From contig NZ_JAGPOT010000014.1 in the NCBI RefSeq assembly GCF_018224015.1, forward strand, positions 1-64,000: 64,000 nucleotides of DNA, in the 5' to 3' direction. The notes under the pieces were generated by a model. The model was not told the origin of the DNA. It did not search any database and saw nothing but the letters and a program-made list of their open reading frames with translations. Shown here piece after piece: positions 1-7,537 of this stretch; within the stretch, counting starts at the first letter, position 1, and each line of letters opens with the position of its first letter. The translations under genes and the position numbers were made by a program. This stretch comes from Pseudarthrobacter albicanus (GTDB lineage: Bacteria; Actinomycetota; Actinomycetes; Actinomycetales; Micrococcaceae).

Positions 1-61
1 GCGGCAACAACGCCTCGAACTTCGCCTTCAACGACTCTTCAACCTCAACGGCAAGGGACAT
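1..61 (-). CDS. Start of an ISAzo13-like transposase (partial, runs off the left edge)
   Basis: Read on the minus strand, an ATG at 61-59 opens a frame that begins MSLAVEVEESLKAKFEALLP and continues out of the window. This resembles the N-terminus of ISAzo13-family transposases, which have a KFEALLPHLDERQRR-type start. Only about 20 residues are visible, so family and integrity are tentative. It fits a region crowded with mobile-element debris. Confidence 0.4.
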   Translation of the reverse strand, partial: MSLAVEVEESLKAKFEALLP

Positions 62-703
62 ACCACCACAGTACGGCCCGAAACCAGACACGCAAGATTA
101 TTTACTGGCAAGCCCTAAGCGCCAACCTTTTGGACACGTTGATCCGGCGCTACGTCGGGAACACCTTCCGCCACCAAATCACCGGCTATAAGAAGATCCA
201 GCTGGACATGGAGATGTACTCCTTCCGTGAGTACTTCGTGTGGGCCGGTATCTCCGGAGCACATAGTGTTTACGACGGCCAGCTAGGAGCTCCTGTTCCT
301 CGCGGCTTTACCAGGCATGGCACCGCTCATGGCGTGTCACGCAACCAGTACAACCGAATCAATGCCGTCATCGCTCTCATGCACGTAGTAGCGCTCCTGC
401 GTCTGCTCAACAGCCAGCCGGGACTGGCACTCAGCGCGAATGCAGCGCGTCCGGCTCTTCCAGCAGCCAGAGACCACACTCCCCGAACAAAATCCGGAAT
501 GTCCGTCCAAGGTACGCACCGCCCACGGCGAGCGAACCCCGCTTGAGGAACAGGATTTCCAACGCTTGGCAGGTCATACACGCGATACCCGAAAGGGAGA
601 CGTAGATCCGGCGCTATCTGGAGGCATGACGCCTTGGTTGCTCTCGGGAGCGGATACCATCAGGGAGCCTTAGTCATGTAAAAGCGAACCCTTGGGGGAA
701 GTT
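62..703. other. Stretch without a convincing gene
   Basis: An open frame at 130-546 (plus strand) begins with about 45 protein-like residues (GYKKIQLDMEMYSFREYFVW) and then turns into low-quality Arg/Ala/Pro-rich sequence. This looks like a short fragment of an unrecognised gene fused to non-coding DNA. No ribosome site or family match was seen. The rest, up to 703, shows nothing supportable. Confidence 0.4.
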
Positions 704-1402
704 ATGGACAACGCGGTCGCCACACAGCTGATCTGGGCCGGCTTCTGGCTGGTCGTCCTTGTGGTGGTGGTGATTGTCTTCAAGGGGCCGCTGGGTAGGC
801 TCGTGTCCAGGATGCGCACGGCGGAGGGATCACTCAGCATTTCGCTCAAGAATGGGTTTCATGCCGATCTCAGGAGACTGGAGCTGGACGCCGAGACGGC
901 CGAGGCGGAAGCGCAGGCTTCGAGCCCGGCCCCGGCCGTCGTAGAGGCCGCTAACATCGCGTTCCCTCAGGACGAGGAGAAGCGCACTTCGGATTCAGAC
1001 GAGCACGCATCCACGCGAGATCTCCTGAGGCTCGGAGCAGAATGGGGCGTGTTGCTCGACGAAGTCAGAGGGCTGTTCGACGGGTTCAACGTCGACGAAC
1101 CGGAGGATGAATCCTCCGTCGGCGAATGGTTCGCCGAGCTGGACCGCCAGCGAACCGGGCTCCTGCCGAACAACGCTCAGCATCTCGCGCGCACGGCAGA
1201 CCGGCTCATGGATGATCTGATGAAGGCTGCACCAAGGGATTTCAGCGGCGACGAGATCGAGCGGTTCGTGAAGTCCTTGGCCTCCCTACGCCGAATCGTC
1301 GACATCTCAATTTCGAAGCTGCGCCATCCCGGGAACGCCTTTCGTTGGGCAAGGCCTGACGGCACGGGAGCCGCCCGCAGAATAGCCAAGCCTAGCCCCT
1401 AG
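704..1402 (+). CDS. Membrane-anchored protein of unknown function
   Basis: This 232-residue protein starts at an ATG preceded by GGGGGAAG; a TTG 12 bases upstream is in frame but less likely. Residues 9-28 form one strong hydrophobic segment (LIWAGFWLVVLVVVVIVF). A basic stretch and a long, acidic, probably cytoplasmic domain follow, rich in Glu, Asp and Arg with helical character. There are no catalytic motifs and the family is not recognised. The single N-terminal anchor plus helical soluble domain is a layout often seen in sensor or effector partners in accessory regions, but no role can be assigned. Confidence 0.65.
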   Translation: MDNAVATQLIWAGFWLVVLVVVVIVFKGPLGRLVSRMRTAEGSLSISLKNGFHADLRRLELDAETAEAEAQASSPAPAVVEAANIAFPQDEEKRTSDSDEHASTRDLLRLGAEWGVLLDEVRGLFDGFNVDEPEDESSVGEWFAELDRQRTGLLPNNAQHLARTADRLMDDLMKAAPRDFSGDEIERFVKSLASLRRIVDISISKLRHPGNAFRWARPDGTGAARRIAKPSP

Positions 1403-1810
1403 TCGGCCGCAGGCGACGGCGATTCGGGGTCACGACACCATGCAAGGTGGCTGCAGCTGGTGTCCTCGAGATTCGTGCGCGCTGTTGCGTCACCCCGGGC
1501 ACCAGGCGCACATCTATATATAGAGAGATGGAGCTCGGCTCTAAGCCGAGGCCGAACTGAAAGGGCGCGTACTCAACGCTGTAAGACGTAACGGTCTTGA
1601 GACCACGAGGTATGAGTCCGCTGTTCCCCCCATCCCGATAACGACAGCCGAAAATGTCTGCGGAAGGTGCGCGGTCAAGGGTGGGCTGGAGGCCCATCAC
1701 GAAGTGACGCGCAGCTGGAAATTGGGAGCGGTTGGGGTAGCTCCCTTAGCGGCAGTAGCCGTGGATAACCCTCCGGGAATTGTCCCCGGCTGTGGGCAGC
1801 GGAATCGAGC
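1403..1810. other. Intergenic stretch without a visible gene
   Basis: About 400 bases. A short AT-rich run (CTATATATAGAG) lies near 1513-1525, and a small GGCTCTAAGCC-type dyad follows at about 1537-1550. Neither is linked to a clear promoter or terminator. Open frames here have no protein-like composition. Confidence 0.4.
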
Positions 1811-2044
1811 TCAGGAGCGGGGATCAGGGAAGATCAGGTTGAAGCCCATCAGAATCCCTATGGCGATGAACAGCAGACCGAAGCCGACGGATATTCGCGG
1901 CATCCAGCGAAGTATCCAGGCTTCGTGAGGCTTGAGCGCGGGGACCTGAACGGCGATAGACGCGATGAATCTTGCGTAGAAGTTACGGATCAGGATTACG
2001 AATATGCCCACGATTGCGAGGACGAGCAGTGGTGCGATTCTCAT
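1811..2044 (-). CDS. Small two-helix membrane protein
   Basis: A 77-residue protein with hydrophobic segments at about residues 3-20 (APLLVLAIVGIFVILI) and 52-71 (ISVGFGLLFIAIGILMGF), joined by a loop containing KPHEAWILRWMPR. It starts three bases after the stop of the 2048-2278 gene, so the two are very probably co-transcribed on the minus strand and may act together. The pair share the same plan of two helices around a basic loop. No family is recognised. Confidence 0.6.
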   Translation of the reverse strand: MRIAPLLVLAIVGIFVILIRNFYARFIASIAVQVPALKPHEAWILRWMPRISVGFGLLFIAIGILMGFNLIFPDPRS

Positions 2045-2047
2045 GTT

Positions 2048-2278
2048 CTAGCGGCCCGTCACTAGACCGAAGACCGAGATCCCAGCTCCGAGAACGATCC
2101 ACACCAAGCCCATGACGCGGACGACGCGCAGGTTGCGCCGAATGAATGCTGCCTTGTCGAGGCCTGGTCGCAGATATGCCTGACTGTTGGCTGAGAGCTT
2201 GGTTAAAGGCCCTGAAATCGCCAGTACGAGAATAGCGGCAGCTATTAGCGCCAGCCCGAAAATTGTTCCGCCAGCCAT
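2048..2278 (-). CDS. Small two-helix membrane protein, first gene of a pair
   Basis: The chosen ATG (2278) has GGGGG about eight bases upstream and gives 76 residues; a longer frame to 2353 adds only arginine-rich residues. Hydrophobic segments lie at about residues 4-22 (GTIFGLALIAAAILVLAIS) and 54-72 (RVMGLVWIVLGAGISVFGL). A basic loop (DKAAFIRRNLRVVR) lies between them. The gene is followed after three bases by a second small membrane protein. Function unknown. Confidence 0.6.
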   Translation of the reverse strand: MAGGTIFGLALIAAAILVLAISGPLTKLSANSQAYLRPGLDKAAFIRRNLRVVRVMGLVWIVLGAGISVFGLVTGR

Positions 2279-2506
2279 TGGCGACCCCCAAGCGTCGATG
2301 ATGAAAGTTCTGGTGATCACCCAGGGGTGGCGCCGACGGCCGCGACTGGCCACAGGTGGAAGTGGCCTTCCTACGAACGTCCATTCAAACTGCAGTCTAT
2401 TGGGCTACGGCAGTGGCGAAGTCATGGATGCGGGCCCCGTGTCTTCCTTCACGGCCAGGAATGGCGAGAGATCCTCCACTGTGGGCCTGGTACTCCTGAA
2501 CGTATC

Positions 2507-2750
2507 GGGGCGTGAGCAACAACGGAACGGTCAGTGGCGATAAGCAGATGATTTGAGTCCATTTACCGCCACTGACCCCGAAGTTGTTGCATAGATACGT
2601 TTCACGCATCAGTCCTGATGCAACATCCTATGAAACATGATCGGGCCCGAACCACTCACACTGCCAACCGTGTTTCACAGGCGGTCACCTATGAAACACC
2701 CCAACTCGGTTGCGTAACGCCACTGACCGTTCCAATGTTGCTCATGCCCC
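2507..2750. mobile_element. Non-autonomous Tn3-family element (MITE-like) with res-like core
   Basis: Imperfect 38-bp inverted repeats lie at 2507-2544 and 2713-2750. Both begin GGGGC at the outer end and share the inner block GGAACGGTCAGTGGCG; the left one ends in TAAG, as Tn3-family ends do. A related half-copy of the end lies at about 2564-2592. The 168-bp interior encodes no protein but carries repeated GTTTCA/TGAAAC and CCTATGAAACA motifs, like a resolution site. No clear 5-bp target duplication is visible (GTATC on the left, GTCTT on the right). Confidence 0.65.
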
Positions 2751-3174
2751 GTCTTCGCGAGGCCCTTGCAGCGGTCCGCGCCGGCGACACCCTCGTCGTA
2801 ACCAAACTCGACCGCCTCGCCAGATCCTTGCCGAACGCCAGGGACATCATCGAGGATCTCACCAAGCGGGAGGTGAAGCTCAGCCTCGGCGGATCCATCC
2901 ACGACCCCACCGACCCCGTGGGCCGGCTGCTTTTCAACGTCCTGGCCATGGTCGCGGAATTCGAATCCGGCCTCATCCGCGCCCGGACCCGCGAAGGCAT
3001 GCAGGTCGCGAAAGCCAAAGGCCGGCTCCGCGGTAAAAAACCCAAGCTCAGCACGAGCCAGGAAGCCCACCTCGTCCTCCCTGTATAAGGGAGGACAACA
3101 CACCACCGCCGAGATCGCCGACTGTTCAAGGTCGCACGGAGCACGGTGTACAGGATCGTCCAACGCAACCTTTA
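2751..3174 (+). pseudogene. Serine recombinase (Tn3 resolvase type), truncated and frameshifted
   Basis: The frame encodes the middle of a small serine recombinase (LREALAAVRAGDTLVVTKLDRLARSL, then a segment ending in AEFESGLIRARTREGM). The N-terminal catalytic part is missing because the Tn3-type end at 2750 sits exactly where it should be. Near 3085-3125 the sequence slips frame: the C-terminal helix-turn-helix (FKVARSTVYRIVQRNL) is readable only after shifting by one base near 3121. The long frame from 2618 is therefore a chimera, not a functional resolvase. Confidence 0.8.
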
Positions 3175-3336
3175 GGGCTCTGGCTCAGCTTCAGGGTCAC
3201 CAATCTCTACCGTCCCGCCTCTTCCGTAGGGGAACGCAGTCGAACTACTTGTGTCGCGCACGATCGCAATGTCGATGCTGCCCTGCTCCATCTGCGACGA
3301 TAGGGCTAGCTGAAAATCAAGGAAAGGTGATCAATC

Positions 3337-4323
3337 GTGGCAAGGGCAGATTTGCTGCTCGCCCTCGTAAAATCTGGGGCGGGCGCCGACGATCTTGCCT
3401 TTCGGCGCGCAGCGGAAGCACTCATCGCTGAAGAAGAGGCAAAAAAACACGGAGTACTCGCTAATCAGTTAACGGATGCCCTTACCCGGCGACGACCACA
3501 AAACTCAGCTTCGAAGGTAACTTCGCTAACGCGAGTTGAAGGGGTGGCCGCTCTCCTGCATGAAAGAGAGCCGGAACGGCAAATATCTGATCTCGTTTTG
3601 CCCGGGATGGTGCGACAGCAGTGCGCGGATCTTCTCGAGGAGCACCATCGAAGAGACCTTCTCCGTAGCCACGGGGTAGAGCCACGTCACCGCATCTTGT
3701 TCGTTGGACCCCCTGGTGGCGGAAAGACTTCACTCGCTGAGGCGATCGCCACAGAATTGGCCGTTCCGCTTCTGACGGTGCGATACGAGGGCCTCATTGG
3801 TAGCTTCCTGGGCGAAACGGCCGCAAGAATGGATACGTTGTTTTCCGCGGTCCGTGTGCGACCCTGTGTCTTATTTTTTGACGAGTTTGACGCTGTTGCC
3901 AAAGAGCGCGGCGACACGCATGAAACAGGCGAAATCAAGCGGGTCGTCAGCTCCTTGCTTCTACAAATCGACAAGCTACCCAGTCACGTTATTGTCATCG
4001 CCGCCACTAACCACTCCGAACTACTTGATCGTGCGGTCTGGCGACGCATGCAAGTACGTGTAGAACTTCCTCAGCCCACTCGTGCTGGAAAAATTGAATG
4101 GTTGAAGGCTTGGTCCGCGCGTACAGGATTGGACTTCGGACTTTCTGTACGGACAATCGCCGACCGCTTGCCGCACGTCAGCTATGCAGAACTCGAAGAA
4201 TTCGCATTGGACGTCCAGCGGAAGACGATACTCAGCGGACCTGATGCGAGCGGACGTAGCGCGACCCAGCAGCTCTTGGAACAATGGAACAAGCGGGCAG
4301 GCGCTGATACTAATGAGCCTTGA
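3337..4323 (+). CDS. ietA: AAA+ ATPase of an IetAS-like pair
   Basis: A 328-residue AAA+ ATPase starting at GTG behind AGGAAAGGTG. Walker A is GPPGGGKTS (Lys130), Walker B FFDEFDA (Asp182, Glu183), sensor 1 is in AATNHSELLD (Asn225), and arginine-finger candidates are Arg236/Arg237. An N-terminal helical region of about 95 residues precedes the ATPase core. It overlaps the following subtilisin-like protease gene by 11 bases, so the two are translationally coupled. An AAA ATPase next to an S8 protease is the arrangement of IetAS, described for plasmid incompatibility/stability and later as anti-phage. In that model the ATPase restrains the protease. Assignment rests on gene order and motifs. 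Confidence 0.8.
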   Translation: MARADLLLALVKSGAGADDLAFRRAAEALIAEEEAKKHGVLANQLTDALTRRRPQNSASKVTSLTRVEGVAALLHEREPERQISDLVLPGMVRQQCADLLEEHHRRDLLRSHGVEPRHRILFVGPPGGGKTSLAEAIATELAVPLLTVRYEGLIGSFLGETAARMDTLFSAVRVRPCVLFFDEFDAVAKERGDTHETGEIKRVVSSLLLQIDKLPSHVIVIAATNHSELLDRAVWRRMQVRVELPQPTRAGKIEWLKAWSARTGLDFGLSVRTIADRLPHVSYAELEEFALDVQRKTILSGPDASGRSATQQLLEQWNKRAGADTNEP

Positions 4324-6832
4324 GGCTGTGGGGTCTTCATCCCCCCGCCCCGTCCTGTTTGGCTCGGTGGGCCGTCCACGGTCCGTTAAAGTTACGGGTG
4401 GAGGTAAGCCAAAGGTTGCGTTCCGCAACCAATCGGAACGCATGACGCGTCTCGGCGAACGTTTCGATGAAGCTCTGAGCGACTTCAGCGCTCAAGTTGA
4501 ACTCTCTCGATCCATTCACGCAGCTGATCCTCAACTCGTCCTTGTCTTCGAAGCTCTCGACGAACAGACGGATCTCAGCAAGGTTGCGGCCAAGTTGGGA
4601 TTCGAAATCCTAAACGAGTCCGAAGGTGCCATGTCGCCAACCGAGGACTTCGAACTCATCTCTCAGGCGCCCAAGGACCCAGAGATCAAGACGTGCCTCC
4701 ATGCGATCTGCCTGGACGAGCGCACAATGTCCCGATTGCTCGGACTTTGGAAGGCTTGGACTCGCACCGGCCGTGTCGAACACGGATATGGACCTCTCAA
4801 AGGTCTTTTCAGTCATTTGAAAGACGTCCGCCCTTGGGGACCGGCTGACCGTTTGAAGACGATCGATTGGGACCGATACTTTGCGGAACGCCTCCCTGGC
4901 CAGCTGCATACGCTGGAGATTGAGCTTTGGTACAGACAGTCACCTAGTATTCGCCAGCGCGTTCAACTGGAAGTAGAGGAACTTGTCAGAGCGGCAGACG
5001 GAACAATTCTGAGTTCCGCCATCATAGGCGCAGTCGGTTATCACGGCATCAAGTGCACCGTTCCAGAGGACTTTGTGCAGAAGCTCGCCCAACGTGAGTT
5101 CGCGCAGGTCCAAGTCGTCAAATCAGCCAATGTCATGTACCTCCGACTTTCGGGTCAAACTGTGTGGGCTGAGTCTCCCTCAGTTGAATCGTTTGAGTCG
5201 ACCGGATCGCTGCCAACTGGAAGCCCAGTTGTGTGCATTCTGGATGGTGTTCCAGCTGCTAACCACCACCTGTTATCGGACCGGGTTATTGTTCATGATC
5301 CCGATGATTTATCTGCTGACTCCGACAGCACCGTTGAAGATCGCAAGCACGGAACCTGGATGGCCTCCGCTGTCATTTGGGGCGATCGCGGCAACGAGGG
5401 GGCCGCATTGAGAAGACCGGTGCTCGTGCGTCCCATCCTGGCACCAGCGTCGGACACCATAGAGCGTGTTGAGGAAATTAGGGCAAAGGACCTTACCCCT
5501 GACCTAATGCAGCGCGTGTTCCGGGAACTCTACGAGGGTGCCGATGGTCAAGAAGCGATTGCCCCCGAAGTTGTCGTCATCAATCTCTCCGTTGGGGATC
5601 CGACTACGCCCTTCGACTCCATCTTGTCATCCTGGGCTCGAACCTTGGACTGGCTAAGTTACAGATACGGGGTCCTCGTTGTCGTTTCGGCAGGGAACTA
5701 CGGAGAACTTCCCTTGGGGCCTTTGGACTCGGATTCGATCCAGCAGTTGAAAGCCGAGGATCGAAGGGAGGCCATACTCGCAGCCCAGCACGCGGATCAA
5801 GCAAACCGGAGGCTGCTTTCACCTGCGGAGTCAATCAACGCTCTGACTGTGGGAGCCATGCATGAAGACGCGTCCGGCGTGACGCCAATGGGTTATGTCT
5901 TCGATCCAAGTGACGGACTTCCAAGTGTCAGCCCGGTGAGCGCTCTTGGCGGTGGTTACCGCAGAAGCCTCAAGCCAGAGGTGACAGCGCCAGGCGGCAA
6001 AGTACTCTTCACGGCGCCCCCTATCCCCAAGGGTTCGCTCACTGTTGCTAGAACCACGACGAGGGGGCCCGGGATCCGCGTCGCTTCGTCCGTAATCGGG
6101 CAGGAGTCGTATGCTACTGGCACGAGCCCTGCCGCTGCTCTAGTTACCCGCCGTGCCTCACTTCTACATGACACACTGGACGACATCGTCGGTGGAGCTC
6201 CTCTAGGCCGTCACGAACGAGCAGTAGCCATCAAAGCTTTGCTGGCCCATGGTGCTCGCCATCCTGAGGGATTCAGGAGCGACACGCTGTCGGTCGAGAA
6301 AGCAATTGGATTTGGATCTATTGACAGAGACTTTTCACTCGGATGCGTCGGTCACGAGGCTGTAGTCCTTTATCTGGGCAGCTTGGGGGCTGCAGAAGAA
6401 CAAGATCTACTACTGCCCCTTCCTGACGGATTGAATGTTCGCGGGACAAAGCGGATAACCGCTACGCTCGCATGGCTCAGTCCCGTTAACTGGCGGCATC
6501 GCCAGTATCGCAGGGCCGCCTTGGGGTTCACCAAACCGACGGGAACCCCGGAACTGGACGCTCCCACTGACCTTTCAGACGATGAAGCAAAACGAGGCAG
6601 CGGCACCATAAAACATCTCATCTGGGAGACGGAGAAGGCCTTCGCGTCTGGCCGCGGATCCGAAGTCTCACTCAAGATTAAGTGTCTGGAACAGGCCGGC
6701 GGGCTGGGGGGAGAACGAATCCCCTATGCGGTAGCCCTGTCGCTCTGGGTCGCGCCAACTCTAAATGTTGATGTATATGCCCAGGTCAGACAACAAATCA
6801 AGCCGCAGGTGATTGTGCATCCCGAGCCATGA
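4313..6832 (+). CDS. ietS: Subtilisin-like (S8) serine protease of an IetAS-like pair
   Basis: Starting at the ATG overlapping the end of the ATPase gene gives 839 residues; the frame stays open further upstream but only inside that gene. The subtilase triad is visible: Asp311 (CILDGVP), His346 (KHGTWMAS) and Ser605 (ATGTSPAAA), with VVINLSVGD between. About 300 N-terminal residues form an unassigned domain before the catalytic core, and some 230 follow it. There is no signal peptide, so it should act in the cytoplasm, consistent with a toxic protease controlled by its ATPase neighbour. Whether its targets are host or phage proteins is unknown. Confidence 0.8.
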   Translation: MSLEAVGSSSPRPVLFGSVGRPRSVKVTGGGKPKVAFRNQSERMTRLGERFDEALSDFSAQVELSRSIHAADPQLVLVFEALDEQTDLSKVAAKLGFEILNESEGAMSPTEDFELISQAPKDPEIKTCLHAICLDERTMSRLLGLWKAWTRTGRVEHGYGPLKGLFSHLKDVRPWGPADRLKTIDWDRYFAERLPGQLHTLEIELWYRQSPSIRQRVQLEVEELVRAADGTILSSAIIGAVGYHGIKCTVPEDFVQKLAQREFAQVQVVKSANVMYLRLSGQTVWAESPSVESFESTGSLPTGSPVVCILDGVPAANHHLLSDRVIVHDPDDLSADSDSTVEDRKHGTWMASAVIWGDRGNEGAALRRPVLVRPILAPASDTIERVEEIRAKDLTPDLMQRVFRELYEGADGQEAIAPEVVVINLSVGDPTTPFDSILSSWARTLDWLSYRYGVLVVVSAGNYGELPLGPLDSDSIQQLKAEDRREAILAAQHADQANRRLLSPAESINALTVGAMHEDASGVTPMGYVFDPSDGLPSVSPVSALGGGYRRSLKPEVTAPGGKVLFTAPPIPKGSLTVARTTTRGPGIRVASSVIGQESYATGTSPAAALVTRRASLLHDTLDDIVGGAPLGRHERAVAIKALLAHGARHPEGFRSDTLSVEKAIGFGSIDRDFSLGCVGHEAVVLYLGSLGAAEEQDLLLPLPDGLNVRGTKRITATLAWLSPVNWRHRQYRRAALGFTKPTGTPELDAPTDLSDDEAKRGSGTIKHLIWETEKAFASGRGSEVSLKIKCLEQAGGLGGERIPYAVALSLWVAPTLNVDVYAQVRQQIKPQVIVHPEP

Positions 6833-7019
6833 CAGGCCTACCCGGCTGACCAAGCGCCGATACCACGCATCTGTCGCGTGACATAACGAAGAGCGTCAGA
6901 TTGACCTCTCGGTGTGACTGTTAGCTCAGAATGGCGGCTTTCTCACAGCTCGGTTTGGCGGTTTAACGTGCCGTTTGAGGATCCTTCACCGGACGCGCGT
7001 CACCAAGGCGAGTCGGGGG

Positions 7020-7190
7020 CTACTTCAACTTGGGGATCTTCTCGGGCGGGACGTAGAAGGTCACTTCGCCGGTTTCGACGTCGACCCGTGCCTTGAGCCC
7101 TACTTTGCCCAGAATCGGGTGACCGTGGGAGATCGCGACGGGATAAGAGCCCCCAGCATAGATTTCGCAGTCTTCGATGAATTCAGCCAT
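7020..7190 (-). CDS. Small conserved-looking protein, 56 residues
   Basis: An ATG at 7190 opens a compact frame starting MAEFIEDCEIYAGGSYPVA. It contains an ISHGHPILGKVG segment and ends VPPEKIPKLK. Composition and codon use are protein-like, with alternating strand-forming residues and no low-complexity sequence. It lies alone between the IetAS-like pair and a RidA remnant, on the opposite strand. Family and function are not recognised. It may itself be a leftover of a larger lost locus. Confidence 0.5.
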   Translation of the reverse strand: MAEFIEDCEIYAGGSYPVAISHGHPILGKVGLKARVDVETGEVTFYVPPEKIPKLK

Positions 7191-7291
7191 TCCCGAATCC
7201 TATACACCCCACGGAAATGTGATCCTTCATTAGTCGATCCCTGACCGGACGCAGGTCAACCGGATTACGTAGTCAGCGGAGTGCGAGAATG

Positions 7292-7412
7292 TCAGGCCTC
7301 GGCTACCGCATCGATTTGCACTTTCGCGCCGAGCGGGAGTGCAGCGGTTTGAAGAATGGTCCGAGCCGGGTAGGGTGCGGGAATCCGCTCGGCATAGATC
7401 GCATTGATCTGG
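7292..7412 (-). pseudogene. C-terminal remnant of a RidA-family enamine/imine deaminase
   Basis: Read on the minus strand, this segment encodes QINAIYAERIPAPYPARTIL, then a stretch ending VQIDAVAEA and a stop. That is the RidA C-terminus, including the Arg-bearing PARTILQ segment and the closing EIDAVA-type strand. Nothing upstream matches the rest of the roughly 125-residue fold, so it is a fragment. An intact RidA is encoded elsewhere in the window (47633-48013). Confidence 0.7.
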
Positions 7413-7537
7413 CTCGGACGCGCTCATGCCGGACCGGCTCCGGATCGTCTGGGAGCGGAAGCCCTGGCATTCAGGGAAGTGTTTTCCCTGGTGAGCCTTC
7501 GTGGACGGTCGATCAGGGCAGCTGACAGAATGAGCTC

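Noticed and set aside
130..546. A 138-residue gene
   Set aside because: Only the first third looks protein-like and the rest is Arg/Pro/Ala noise; treated as a fragment in a non-coding stretch.
2618..2750. N-terminus of the resolvase frame beginning at 2618
   Set aside because: These residues derive from the Tn3-type terminal repeat and res-like DNA, not from a recombinase catalytic domain.
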